Shown here: in pieces, positions 16,016 through 24,670 of the stretch | Numbering within the stretch: the stretch's first letter is position 1 | How the letters are laid out: each line of letters opens with the position of its first letter | NCBI RefSeq assembly: GCF_900142255.1 | Contig: NZ_FRAF01000006.1 | Coordinates: 62,001-126,000 of the forward strand | Direction of reading: 5' to 3' | Source of the DNA: Alicyclobacillus tolerans | GTDB taxonomy: Bacteria > Bacillota > Bacilli > Alicyclobacillales > Alicyclobacillaceae | DNA: 64,000 bases | The notes under the pieces: generated by a model | The model's database searches: none | Seen by the model: only the letters and a program-made list of their open reading frames with translations | Told to the model about the DNA's origin: nothing | Translations under genes and position numbers: made by a program

Positions 16016-16681
16016 TTACTCTATTCCACTCTCAACCTGGTCTTGAGGATTGGACAACCACTTCTGAGGCAAGTGCCAGCCAAAACGCAGCGAAACAATG
16101 CGTAAAACAGCTACTATAACAAATAATACATATTGTAAGGCAGCATTCGGTACAAGTCCCAAGCCTACACAAGCTCCGGCTGCCAAAGCCCACAAAGCAT
16201 AAATTTCCGATTGAAATATCAGTGGTTTGCGACGGGCAAGGACATCTCGCAAGATTCCTCCACCAATTCCTGTCATGACTGCTGCAATCAATGTTGTCGT
16301 CAAAGTGCTGTGTGCGTCATGCGCATAGATTGCTCCTTCTATAGCAAAAGCAGATAGACCCAAAGCGTCAAAAAAGCCGCCCATCCTTTTCCAGTGGCGT
16401 AACCAGTGATAAGGCAGGAAAAAAATCAACAAAATAGTCAGAGTAGCCGTAAGAAACAGTCCTGGTTGATGCCATATATTCGCTACAGGCAAACCTATAA
16501 TAAGATTTCGTATCATGCCACCGCCAAAGGCGGTCACAAAACCGAGTACAAACACACCCAGTAGATCAAATTGTTCTTCTATTGCTACTACTGAACCACT
16601 GATCGCAAATGAGATAGTACCTATGATATTCAAAACTTCCCAGACGATATAAATCCCCCCACAATAAAAGAGAAGCAGCAC
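16016..16681 (-). CDS. TRIC/UPF0126 family membrane protein (putative cation channel)
   Basis: 221 residues with a duplicated three-helix plan: first half ISGSVVAIEEQFDLLGVFVLG and GGGMIRNLIIG, second half FAIEGAIYAHD and GIGGGILRDVLA. The paired GGG-(I/M)-x-R(N/D) motifs are the hallmark of bacterial TRIC channels (YvgT/YicG type), which conduct monovalent cations such as K+. A GTG start at 16681 is used; GAGGCGG lies about eleven bases upstream, not ideal. It has no obvious partner among its neighbours. Confidence 0.85.
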   Translation of the reverse strand: MLLLFYCGGIYIVWEVLNIIGTISFAISGSVVAIEEQFDLLGVFVLGFVTAFGGGMIRNLIIGLPVANIWHQPGLFLTATLTILLIFFLPYHWLRHWKRMGGFFDALGLSAFAIEGAIYAHDAHSTLTTTLIAAVMTGIGGGILRDVLARRKPLIFQSEIYALWALAAGACVGLGLVPNAALQYVLFVIVAVLRIVSLRFGWHLPQKWLSNPQDQVESGIE

Positions 16682-16786
16682 TTTTCATGCCGCCTCAACT
16701 ATCATTTGATTCAGCCGCCTGTTCGCAACAACTTCTTCATCCATTGGTGAACATCCCTATCGAATTTTAACTCTTCAATCGATCCA

Positions 16787-18223
16787 TCATAAACCGACTG
16801 ACAAATATTTGATGTCTAAATATTCTTCAATTCCATATTTACTTCCTTCTCTTCCAAGTCCTGATTCCTTGACACCACCAAACGGAGCTTGCGCAGTAGA
16901 CGGCATGCCGTCATTTGCTCCCATAATCCCATATTCCAATTGCTCAGCCATTCTAAACAGGCGGCCAACATCACGAGTAAAGAAGTAAGCTGCCAGTCCA
17001 TAGCGACTATCATTGGCACGAGCTATAACCTCTTCTTCGGTCGCAAAAGAAGTAATCGCGGCTACAGGTCCAAAGGTTTCCTCCTGCATAATGAGCATAT
17101 CTTCTTTTACCTCTGATAAAACCGTTGGAGGATAAAAATACCCAGTAGTATTTTCTAAAGGCTTCCCACCAAGCCATAAACGTGCACCTTTCTGAACAGC
17201 GTTTTGAACATGCCGTTCCACTTTCTCCACTGCAGCAGGTTCGATGAGCGGCCCCACAGATATTCCTTCCTGCAAGCCATTGCCCACTTTCATCTGACTC
17301 ATTTTCTCTACCATTTTTTTGACAAACTGCTCAAGAATGTCCTGATGAACGTAAAATCGATTTGCTGAAACACATGTTTCTCCCATACCGCGCATTTTAC
17401 AAAGTACCGCGTTTTCCACTGCAGCGTCGAGATCGGCATCGGGAAAAACAATGAACGGCGCATGTCCACCTAATTCAAGTGAAATCCGTTTCATGGTATC
17501 GGCTGCTTGGCGCATTAAAATTTTCCCGACTTCTGTTGACCCTGTGAATGAAATTTTTCGTACTCGAAAATCACTCATGATGGCTTCACCTAGCTGAGAA
17601 GCGTCGCTGCCAACAACTACAGAAAGTACCCCTTTGGGTAATCCGGCTTCCTCAAAAATGCTAGCCATTTCTAGAGCAGTCAATGGGGTCAGTTCGGAAG
17701 GTTTCACAATCATCGTACAACCAGCAGCAAGCGCAGGTCCAAGTTTCCGTGTAATCATAGCAGCAGGAAAATTCCATGGTGTAATGGCGGCAGAAATACC
17801 GACAGGACGTTTGATTACCAAAATCCGTTTGCTAGCCGAACTGGACGGAACGAGATCGCCATAAATTCTTTTTGCTTCTTCAGAAAACCATTCTAAAAAT
17901 GATGCGGCATAAGCAATTTCTCCGCGCGCTTCAGCCAGCGGCTTACCTTCCTCACTGGTTAAAATTTTAGCCAACTTGTCTATCCGCTGCCGCATCAAAT
18001 GAGCCGCCTCCAGAAGGATTTTGGAGCGTTCAGAAGCCACAGTATTTCCCCATTCAGGCTGCACTTTCTCGGCAGCGTTGACAGCTAATGCAATATCTTC
18101 AGCAACCGCATCTGGAACTTGTGCAATCACTTCCTCTGTTGCAGGGTCGATTACGTTCATCCAACGCTTCGAAACAGATTCTTTCCACTCGCCACCAATA
18201 AATAATGAATAGGTAGATTTCAT
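16787..18223 (-). CDS. NAD(P)-dependent succinate-semialdehyde dehydrogenase-like aldehyde dehydrogenase
   Basis: 478 residues, standard length, with GAGGTG eight bases before the ATG. Key parts are visible: ITPWNFPAAMITRK (cofactor and substrate entry), SFTGSTEVGK, the general base Glu250 in SLELGGHAPF and the nucleophile Cys284 in GETCVSANRF. The surrounding pattern fits the GabD/succinate-semialdehyde dehydrogenase group, which makes succinate from the GABA-derived aldehyde. No GABA aminotransferase lies beside it, so the physiological aldehyde is uncertain. Confidence 0.85.
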   Translation of the reverse strand: MKSTYSLFIGGEWKESVSKRWMNVIDPATEEVIAQVPDAVAEDIALAVNAAEKVQPEWGNTVASERSKILLEAAHLMRQRIDKLAKILTSEEGKPLAEARGEIAYAASFLEWFSEEAKRIYGDLVPSSSASKRILVIKRPVGISAAITPWNFPAAMITRKLGPALAAGCTMIVKPSELTPLTALEMASIFEEAGLPKGVLSVVVGSDASQLGEAIMSDFRVRKISFTGSTEVGKILMRQAADTMKRISLELGGHAPFIVFPDADLDAAVENAVLCKMRGMGETCVSANRFYVHQDILEQFVKKMVEKMSQMKVGNGLQEGISVGPLIEPAAVEKVERHVQNAVQKGARLWLGGKPLENTTGYFYPPTVLSEVKEDMLIMQEETFGPVAAITSFATEEEVIARANDSRYGLAAYFFTRDVGRLFRMAEQLEYGIMGANDGMPSTAQAPFGGVKESGLGREGSKYGIEEYLDIKYLSVGL

Positions 18224-18419
18224 GAGTTAGCACCTCGCCTTGTAAAAAAATAGAAAGTTGATTTTATGTTTTTCCTGGGCTCAAATGAAAGAATACATTG
18301 ATGATGTTATATAGTGCTTATGTCTCTCATTCCATGATAACGCAATTATCGGGCTTGTAAAAATTGAGCAGTTTGATGTGCATTGAAAGATTCCCATTCT
18401 TTCTAAGCTTCAGCATTCG

Positions 18420-18457
18420 ATATAATAAAAATTCAAATATTTGCATAATTATATTAA
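18420..18457. promoter_or_regulatory. Pair of ARG-box-like elements
   Basis: Two 18-base elements similar to the arginine repressor consensus TNTGAATWWWWATTCANW lie at 18420-18437 (ATAAT-AAAA-ATTCA core, three mismatches) and 18440-18457 (TTTGCATAATTATATTAA, four mismatches). Their centres are 20 bases apart, the spacing of classical paired ARG boxes. Individually weak, they gain weight from the better box downstream. Confidence 0.4.
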
Positions 18458-18558
18458 AATAAAAAAATCAAACAGCTGAAGTACGGAGATAAAGACAAAA
18501 ATCCTATGTTTTTATTAGATTTTTAAAGCCTTAATACGTGATAGTGCTTTCATATCCA

Positions 18559-18587
18559 TTGATTTTGATTTCATATATATGCATAAT
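18559..18587 (+). promoter_or_regulatory. Promoter of the APC permease gene
   Basis: A -35 TTGATT (18559-18564) and a -10 CATAAT (18582-18587) are 17 bases apart. The predicted start near 18594 leaves only a short leader before the ribosome site at 18597-18604. An ARG-box-like element covers the -10. Confidence 0.5.
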
Positions 18588-18595
18588 TATTCAAT
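18578..18595. promoter_or_regulatory. ARG box overlapping the permease promoter
   Basis: TATGCATAATTATTCAAT matches the arginine repressor (ArgR/AhrC) consensus TNTGAATWWWWATTCANW at all but one position. It covers the -10 region of the permease promoter, where a bound repressor would block transcription. Confidence 0.55.
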
Positions 18596-18613
18596 CGGAA
18601 AGGAGTGAAAACA

Positions 18614-19978
18614 TTGTCCAAACCATCATCTAAAACATTGTATCAAGGACTGGGAATTGTCTTAGCAACAGCATTAGTGACGGGCAACATGATGGGTTCA
18701 GGGATTTTTATGTTACCAGCGACACTGGCACAAAAATCCAGCCCTGGTGCTATTCTTTTGGCTTGGATATTGACAGGAGCAGGTTCTCTATTGCTTGCTT
18801 TGTCTTTTGCAAAATTAGGCACTCGGTATCCACGCAGCGGCGGTCCATACGAGTTTTCTCGACAGGCTTTTGGTGGATTTACAGGCTTTCTTAATGCCTG
18901 GCTTTATTGGAATGGATCCTGGATTGGCAATGTTGCAGTCATTTTGGCCATTGCCAGTTATACAAGCAGTTTCTGGCCAGCTTTACAAACGTCTCATTGG
19001 TTAGGTTTTCTATTCACAAGTTCTATACTATGGATTTTCACTATCATTAATTTGCTTGGTGTACGTCTAGCCGGCAAAGTACAGACGGTGATTACCATTT
19101 TCGAGGTCCTATTGTTCCTAGGTTTTATTGCCGTTGCATCAATTCATTTCAACGCTAACAATCTTTTACCTTTGTTCCCTGTTCACAAAGGACTCAGTAC
19201 CACATCTAACGCGGCATCCTATACTTTATGGGCATTTATAGGTTTAGAGAGCGCTACTGTTGCAGCAGGTGAAATTCGCAATCCGAAAAAGAATGTAGCT
19301 CGAAGCACAATCGCTGGCATTGCCATTGCAACTTTACTTTATATGGCTATTAATCTATTTGCTATGGGTGCTATGAATGAAACACAATTAGCCAATAGTA
19401 GCGCTCCCATTGCAGATATTATGGAAAAATTTCTTGGTCATACAGTGGGTGAAATCATTACATTTGGGGCTATCATCAGTGTACTCGGGACCACTGTAGG
19501 ATGGCTGCTTTCCACAGCAAGAGTAGCCTATGCTGCTGGCGAAGATGGTGTTTTTCCAAAGATTTTTGCCAAAGTGCACCCTACTTTCCATACACCTTAT
19601 ATGGCCCTCATCATTGGTTCTCTGCTGGCCAACTTGCTATTATTGATGAATTATACCAAAAGTCTCAGCTCAGCTTTTAATTTTGTAACCTTACTAGCCA
19701 CACTTTCATATTTGCCTGTTTACGCCTTTACAGCAGCATCTGAAATTATGCTGGCACAGAGAACACAACAGAAAATAAAAATAGGAGGTTTCATACTGCG
19801 TTTTGCTGCACCTCTATTAGCCTTCATTTATACGATTTGGGCTATTTACGGATCGGGAGCACAAACTGTCATGTATGGTTTTCTGCTTATGCTCTCAGGA
19901 GTACCTTTTTATCTATATATGAATCGCAAACAAGCTTCCTTTAACCAAGAAAATACAAATCCTCTAGCTGATTTGTAA
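18614..19978 (+). CDS. APC-family permease, probably basic amino acid or polyamine
   Basis: 454 residues from a TTG preceded by GGAAAGGAG eight bases upstream; a GTG at 18605 overlaps that site. The protein has about twelve membrane spans. The N-terminal GNMMGSGIFMLPATLA, followed by ARYPRSGGPYEF-like TRYPRSGGPYEF, and AFIGLESATVAAGEIRNPKK match the arginine/agmatine and lysine-type antiporter branch (AdiC/ArcD-like). ARG-box-like operators at its promoter agree with an arginine-linked substrate. It is a single-gene unit ending at a strong terminator. Confidence 0.87.
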   Translation: MSKPSSKTLYQGLGIVLATALVTGNMMGSGIFMLPATLAQKSSPGAILLAWILTGAGSLLLALSFAKLGTRYPRSGGPYEFSRQAFGGFTGFLNAWLYWNGSWIGNVAVILAIASYTSSFWPALQTSHWLGFLFTSSILWIFTIINLLGVRLAGKVQTVITIFEVLLFLGFIAVASIHFNANNLLPLFPVHKGLSTTSNAASYTLWAFIGLESATVAAGEIRNPKKNVARSTIAGIAIATLLYMAINLFAMGAMNETQLANSSAPIADIMEKFLGHTVGEIITFGAIISVLGTTVGWLLSTARVAYAAGEDGVFPKIFAKVHPTFHTPYMALIIGSLLANLLLLMNYTKSLSSAFNFVTLLATLSYLPVYAFTAASEIMLAQRTQQKIKIGGFILRFAAPLLAFIYTIWAIYGSGAQTVMYGFLLMLSGVPFYLYMNRKQASFNQENTNPLADL

Positions 19979-20003
19979 ACTTTCATCCATCTGATTCATG
20001 TTT

Positions 20004-20045
20004 AATCCCCCCATTCCACTTTCCACATGGATTGGGGGTTTTTTG
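20004..20045 (+). terminator. Rho-independent terminator of the APC permease gene
   Basis: A stem of about eleven pairs (CCCCCATTCCA with TGGATTGGGGG, one wobble or mismatch) at 20009-20037 is followed by a run of eight T residues. It lies some 25 bases past the permease stop. Confidence 0.88.
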
Positions 20046-20112
20046 TTGTCCTGTCGGCTTTCTTCTCCTAACACTTATCTATGATAAAAGAGGTGGATTG
20101 ACAAAAATCGAT

Positions 20113-20141
20113 TTGACAACCCGTCTGTACATCCTTGTATT
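20113..20141 (+). promoter_or_regulatory. Possible promoter of the lut operon
   Basis: A perfect -35 TTGACA (20113-20118) is followed after 17 bases by TGTATT (20136-20141), a moderate -10. The operator-like palindrome lies about 30 bases downstream. Confidence 0.4.
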
Positions 20142-20170
20142 GCATTCTTACTTTTACAATGTTATCCTTC

Positions 20171-20185
20171 AGTCATCAGATGACT
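20171..20185. promoter_or_regulatory. 15-base palindrome, probable LutR operator
   Basis: AGTCATCAGATGACT is a perfect inverted repeat around a central A, 66 bases before the lutR start and downstream of the candidate promoter. FadR-type GntR regulators bind short palindromes of this kind, usually upstream of their own gene. Autoregulation is inferred. Confidence 0.5.
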
Positions 20186-20250
20186 AAATGACCGGATTTG
20201 TAGTTCGCCTTTTACCTGACTGAATCCATTCATGAAAGGAGTTCTTCGCC

Positions 20251-20961
20251 TTGACACTCACTCCTGTTCAACAATCGAAAGCTTATGATTTGGTGACCGA
20301 ACAGATAAAAAACGCTATTCTGGATGGAACCTTTCCTCCAGGTAGCCGTTTGCCTTCTTTAAAAACTCTTGCCCAATCACTTGGTGTTGGTCAAGCAGCC
20401 GTTCGGGAAGCCATCAGTGCTCTGCGTGCCATTCGATTGGTAGAAGTTCGCCAAGGAGATGGAACTTTTGTAGCTACGCTTGATACAAATGAGATTTCTA
20501 GAAGTGTTGAGCAGTTAGAAGAAAGTACGGCAAAAGATATTCAATCCTTGCTTGAACTTCGCATTTGGATTGAAACGGGCGCCGCCCATTACGCTGCTTT
20601 ACGTCGAACTCGTCAACACTTGCTTGAAATGGAGCGCATCTTAGAGCAGATGGAGCAAGATGCTGGTCATGCAGAATTAGGAGAAACTTCAGACTGGGAG
20701 TTTCATTATGCAGTTAGTAAGGCTTCGCATAATCCCTACATGCAATCTCTAATGGAAACTATTGCAGAACGAGTTCAGTCAGCGCTATTGAAAAGCCGTC
20801 TAGCACTGTATCGAATTCCCGGCGAAGAACGGCGACTGATTGAGCAGCATCAAGCTATTTTCGAAGCGATTCAGGACGGCGATGGGGAGAAGGCAATGTT
20901 TGCCATGCAGCAACATCTTTTGCACGTGTCCATTCAACTGTCAGGAGGCGAAGTAGTTTGA
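20251..20961 (+). CDS. lutR: GntR/FadR-family regulator of lactate utilisation
   Basis: 236 residues from a TTG with AAAGGAG nine bases upstream. The N-terminal winged helix (about residues 8-75; SRLPSLKTLAQSLGVGQAAVREAISALRA split between SRLPSLKTLAQSLG and QAAVREAISALRA) has the GntR recognition pattern ending GDGTFVA. An all-helical FCD effector domain follows (LLELRIWIETGAAHYA; FHYAVSKASHNPYM). It directly precedes lutA, overlapping it by four bases, which supports LutR. In Bacillus LutR represses lutABC and is released by lactate. Confidence 0.88.
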   Translation: MTLTPVQQSKAYDLVTEQIKNAILDGTFPPGSRLPSLKTLAQSLGVGQAAVREAISALRAIRLVEVRQGDGTFVATLDTNEISRSVEQLEESTAKDIQSLLELRIWIETGAAHYAALRRTRQHLLEMERILEQMEQDAGHAELGETSDWEFHYAVSKASHNPYMQSLMETIAERVQSALLKSRLALYRIPGEERRLIEQHQAIFEAIQDGDGEKAMFAMQQHLLHVSIQLSGGEVV

Positions 20962-21707
20962 AGGTCAGCTTATTCATTACTTGTATGGTTGACAGTATTT
21001 TTCCACAAGTAGGCGTATCTATGACGAAAATTCTTCAATCCCTAGGTTGTGAGGTTCTTTTTCCTTCTTCGCAAACCTGTTGTGGTCAACCCGCCTTTAA
21101 CAGTGGATATAGTAAAGAAGCACGCAGTGTTGCCATCAGCATGATAAACGCATTCCAAGAATCTGATGTCATCGTCAGTCCGTCAGGTTCGTGCGTAGGT
21201 ATGATAAGACACTTTTATCCAGAGTTATTTTCCGATTCTCCAGAATGGCATGAAAAAGCGTTATCTCTTGCAAATCGAACCTACGAATTCTCACAATTTC
21301 TCATTCAGATATTGAAAGTGGAAACATTAGGCGCTCGCTTCCCTTACACTGTAACCTACCACCCCTCTTGCCACGGATCACGCCTGCTTGGCATCGAAGA
21401 CGAACCTATCCGTCTTTTAAAACAGGTCGAGGAACTGCAATTGATAGAATTGCCTTACGCTCAAGATTGCTGCGGATTTGGCGGAACGTTTGCCGTCAAA
21501 ATGAGCGAAATTTCAGGTGCTATGGTAGAGGAAAAAACATCACATGTATTAGAAAGCGGAGCATCTGTTCTGGTGGGAACAGATATGGGTTGTCTTATGA
21601 ATATTGGCGGTCGACTAAGCCGCAAGGGATCGAATGTGCGAGTTATGCATTTAGCCGAATTGTTATATGAAGGTAGGCAACTTGCCAAGGGAGTGGACGC
21701 ACAGTGA
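20958..21707 (+). CDS. lutA: L-lactate oxidase complex subunit LutA
   Basis: 249 residues from a TTG that overlaps the lutR stop (TTGA) with AGGAGG nine bases upstream. Two CCG-domain cysteine clusters are visible, TCCGQPAFNSGY near residue 40 and DCCGFGGTFAVK near 165, typical of the non-canonical cysteine-rich domain found in heterodisulfide reductase-like and lactate-oxidation proteins. With LutB and LutC it oxidises L-lactate to pyruvate. The lutA stop overlaps the lutB GTG by four bases. Confidence 0.92.
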   Translation: MKVSLFITCMVDSIFPQVGVSMTKILQSLGCEVLFPSSQTCCGQPAFNSGYSKEARSVAISMINAFQESDVIVSPSGSCVGMIRHFYPELFSDSPEWHEKALSLANRTYEFSQFLIQILKVETLGARFPYTVTYHPSCHGSRLLGIEDEPIRLLKQVEELQLIELPYAQDCCGFGGTFAVKMSEISGAMVEEKTSHVLESGASVLVGTDMGCLMNIGGRLSRKGSNVRVMHLAELLYEGRQLAKGVDAQ

Positions 21708-23125
21708 AACATGCAAACTCTACTTCTCATCTGTCAGTGAAGGAACGAGCCAAAAACGCCGTGCAGGACGAATTTTTACGCAATGCTGTTCGATTTACGA
21801 CTGATAGATTGCGTAACAGAAAGCAGGCTGTCACTGAGTCTTTTGGGCAATGGGAGGTATGGCGAGAACGCGGAGAGCAAATTCGTGCCCATACGATTGC
21901 CAATTTAGATGCTTACCTGGCTCAATTTATTGAACGTTTAGAAGCTGTCGGAGTACATGTCCATTTTGCAGTTGACAGCAGTGAAGCAACAGATGCAGTT
22001 CTTAGCATTATTCAATCCAAAAAAGCCCGCAAAGTTGTCAAATCCAAATCCATGGTTTCGGAAGAAATTCATATCAATCAACACCTTGAGGCCAATGGTA
22101 TTACTGTAGTGGAAACTGATCTTGGTGAATATATCATTCAACTCGCAAAAGAAACACCTTCGCATATCATTATTCCTTCTATACACAAAAGCCGTGAACA
22201 AATTCGAGATTTATTTGAAAATGCTGGAGCAACTCAGTTGACTACAGAAACACGAGATTTGACAGCATTTGCTCGTCGCACACTGCGCTCCGAATTTCTC
22301 TCAGCCGAGATCGGCATTACTGGATGCAATTTTGGTATTGCCGAAACAGGTTCAGTTGTACTTTTTACTAACGAAGGCAATGCCGATATGGTCATGAATT
22401 TACCACCCACACATATTGTGCTCATGGGAATGGAGCGAATTTTGCCCACTCTAGCCGACTTAGAAGTCATGGCTCATCTGTTACCGAAAAGCGCTACAGG
22501 CCAAAATGTGATTACATACATGTCCATGTTGACAGGACCTAAACGTTCGGCCGATCGCGATGGTGCGACAGAGATGCACGTAGTCATCTTGGATAATGGC
22601 CGATCTCGTCAACTTGGAGACGAACAATTTCAAGCTGTCCTTCACTGTATCCGCTGTGGAGCCTGCTTAAATGTCTGCCCCGTATATCGACATATGGGTG
22701 GTCATGCCTACGGTTCTGTCTATCCTGGACCTATTGGAGCGGTGCTTTCACCCCTTCTGGAAAAAGGAGAACAATACAGCGATTTACCCTATGCATCAAG
22801 CCTTTGTGGTGCTTGTTTTGAAGCATGTCCTGTACGAATTCCATTGCATGATATGTTAGTTCAACACCGTCAAAAACTTGTTGCCTCAGGTCACGGAAAC
22901 CCCTCAGAACGTATGGCATTTAAGGGATACGAAAATATATTTGCAAAACCCGGAAGATATCGACTCTCTATTAAAATGGCTCGGAAGTTTCTCTCACCAC
23001 TTGCGAAAGAAGGAAAAATCCGTTCCTCTTTTGGCCCTTTAGCAGGCTGGACAAAAAGTCGTGACTTCCCTATGCTTCCCAAACAATCTTTTCGTGAAAT
23101 ATGGCCCTCTCTGAAAAGAGAATAG
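21704..23125 (+). CDS. lutB: L-lactate oxidase complex subunit LutB (iron-sulfur protein)
   Basis: 473 residues from a GTG. The N-terminal two thirds are an LUD domain (GITGCNFGIAETGSVVLF) and the C-terminal part carries two 4Fe-4S clusters, CIRCGACLNVCP and CGACFEACP, each with its distant fourth cysteine proline. It passes electrons in the lactate-oxidising Lut complex. The last 80 residues, after the clusters, are the usual LutB C-terminus. It is coupled to lutA and followed 40 bases later by lutC. Confidence 0.93.
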   Translation: MKHANSTSHLSVKERAKNAVQDEFLRNAVRFTTDRLRNRKQAVTESFGQWEVWRERGEQIRAHTIANLDAYLAQFIERLEAVGVHVHFAVDSSEATDAVLSIIQSKKARKVVKSKSMVSEEIHINQHLEANGITVVETDLGEYIIQLAKETPSHIIIPSIHKSREQIRDLFENAGATQLTTETRDLTAFARRTLRSEFLSAEIGITGCNFGIAETGSVVLFTNEGNADMVMNLPPTHIVLMGMERILPTLADLEVMAHLLPKSATGQNVITYMSMLTGPKRSADRDGATEMHVVILDNGRSRQLGDEQFQAVLHCIRCGACLNVCPVYRHMGGHAYGSVYPGPIGAVLSPLLEKGEQYSDLPYASSLCGACFEACPVRIPLHDMLVQHRQKLVASGHGNPSERMAFKGYENIFAKPGRYRLSIKMARKFLSPLAKEGKIRSSFGPLAGWTKSRDFPMLPKQSFREIWPSLKRE

Positions 23126-23165
23126 GATTCTAACGATCTCAATAAATTACGAAAGGAAGGTAAGC

Positions 23166-23831
23166 TTGGACAAAAATCATTTTCTTGAGAATATAGCCCA
23201 ACGACTGGGCCGCTCGCTCGGACAACCGCCGCATATTCGCAAAGAAATGGCGGGAGTCCCAGAATTTTGGGCAGAGCGTTCCTTAACGCCTAGAGAATGT
23301 TTAGAGAAATGGATAGAAAATTTCACATCGCAAGGCGGCGAAGCTAAACGATTCGATTCCAAACAAGATTTAACCGAAAGTTTAGATTGTCTACTTACAG
23401 AACTATCTGTACAAAGTGTGGGAGCCTGGGGAAAAACGGCAGCTTGGCCTATTGATATCGAAAATATATTAGATAAATGGAAAGCCTTGCGTTGGGATGA
23501 GACTTGGCCCGAAAAATTTTCTCATGTTCAGGTTGGCATTACGGGATGTTTCTGGGCAATTGCTGATACTGGGACTTTGGTCATGAAAAGCGGGAAAGCA
23601 GAAGGTCGTGGCACTCATCTGATGCCCCAAGTGCATATTGTTATACTCCGTAGTCGACAAATTTGTTTGCGTCTTGGAGAAGTATTCTCAGCATTGCAAC
23701 AGGAAGCCATGCTACCTGCCGCTGTGCATTTTGTCAGTGGACCAAGCCGTTCTTCGGATATTGAAAACGATTTAAGTATTGGTGTACATGGACCAGCAAG
23801 AGTTATTGCATTTATTTTACAAGAAGATTAA
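23166..23831 (+). CDS. lutC: L-lactate utilisation protein LutC
   Basis: 221 residues from a TTG with AAAGGAAGG upstream. It is a stand-alone LUD domain protein: VGITGCFWAIADTGTLVM mirrors the motif in LutB, and the C-terminal GPSRSSDIENDLSIGVHGP is the LutC signature. It completes the lactate oxidation complex. No lactate permease gene is near; uptake must be encoded elsewhere. Confidence 0.92.
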   Translation: MDKNHFLENIAQRLGRSLGQPPHIRKEMAGVPEFWAERSLTPRECLEKWIENFTSQGGEAKRFDSKQDLTESLDCLLTELSVQSVGAWGKTAAWPIDIENILDKWKALRWDETWPEKFSHVQVGITGCFWAIADTGTLVMKSGKAEGRGTHLMPQVHIVILRSRQICLRLGEVFSALQQEAMLPAAVHFVSGPSRSSDIENDLSIGVHGPARVIAFILQED

Positions 23832-23858
23832 AAAGCTGCCCTTCTATACAGGCAGCCC
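23830..23858 (-). terminator. Rho-independent terminator of the rhamnose unit
   Basis: On the minus strand GGCTGCC and GGCAGC pair around a ten-base loop (23835-23856) and are followed by TTTTTAA. It serves the DeoR gene that ends at 23862. For the convergent lut operon it gives a hairpin without a T run. Confidence 0.75.
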
Positions 23859-23861
23859 TGA

Positions 23862-24620
23862 CTAGACTTGAAATACTTCAACACCAAACTTGCGAATGTC
23901 TTCTATCTGTTCTTCACGAACTTGTAAATCTGTAATCAGTACATCTACTTCATCAAGACTAGCAATACTTGTGAAATCGCGCACTTGAATTTTACTGTGA
24001 TCGGCAAGAATATAAACACGCTCGGCAATTTCAATCATTTTGCGCTTAACCAATGCTTGCAAAGCATTGGATTCGCTGATGCCATAATGAGAATGCAGTC
24101 CTTTACAGGATAGAAATGCCTTCCCCACATGAAATTGATCGAGTGCTTCTTCTGCCATAGGGCCTACATAAGACAACGAACTGGTTCGCAAAATGCCACC
24201 CGTTGAAATGACTTCTATTTTATCACGCTGACTCAGTTCGAAAGCGACTTTCAAAGAATTGGTAAGAACGGTAAGTTGAATATCAGGCAAAGCGGCAGCC
24301 AAATGCCAAGCTGTGGTACTGGCATCCAGTATAATTCGATCTCCAGGAAAAATGTGTCGTACAGCTTCTCTAGCGATGGCCTGTTTTTCTGCTACATGAG
24401 CAATTTCACGTTCCAGATATGGTATTTCGCTCTGTTCTTCGTATATGCGAACCGCGCCGCCATGACTGCGGCGCAATTTCCCATCCATCTCTAAACTGTC
24501 CAAGTCTCGTCGGACCGTTTCCTCAGTGACTTCAAATATTTGACTCAACTCTTTGACACGAACGCTGCCTCTTGTGTTCACCAATTGCACAATTGCCCTC
24601 TGTCTTTCAGCAGGCAACAT
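23862..24620 (-). CDS. rhaR: DeoR-family repressor of the L-rhamnose operon
   Basis: 252 residues from an ATG with AGGAAGG ten bases upstream. The N-terminal DeoR helix-turn-helix (ERQRAIVQLVNTRGSVRVKE and VTEETVRRDLDSLEMDG) is followed by a sugar-phosphate-sensing domain with GDRIILDASTTAWHLAAAL and ADHSKIQVRDFTSI. It ends the rhamnose operon and very probably represses it, sensing a rhamnose catabolite. Its start lies just 50 bases after the isomerase stop, without a terminator in between. Confidence 0.88.
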   Translation of the reverse strand: MLPAERQRAIVQLVNTRGSVRVKELSQIFEVTEETVRRDLDSLEMDGKLRRSHGGAVRIYEEQSEIPYLEREIAHVAEKQAIAREAVRHIFPGDRIILDASTTAWHLAAALPDIQLTVLTNSLKVAFELSQRDKIEVISTGGILRTSSLSYVGPMAEEALDQFHVGKAFLSCKGLHSHYGISESNALQALVKRKMIEIAERVYILADHSKIQVRDFTSIASLDEVDVLITDLQVREEQIEDIRKFGVEVFQV

Positions 24621-24670
24621 AGGATGACATCCTTCCTTACTCAAACGCAGGCTTTGCCAGGGTCATGGAT

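Larger units (their letters stand above)
18224..18613. other. Divergent intergenic region with ARG-box-like elements
   Basis: This AT-rich region lies between the divergent aldehyde dehydrogenase and APC permease genes. It contains three elements resembling arginine-repressor boxes and a promoter for the permease (see separate entries). No gene is supported. Confidence 0.6.
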
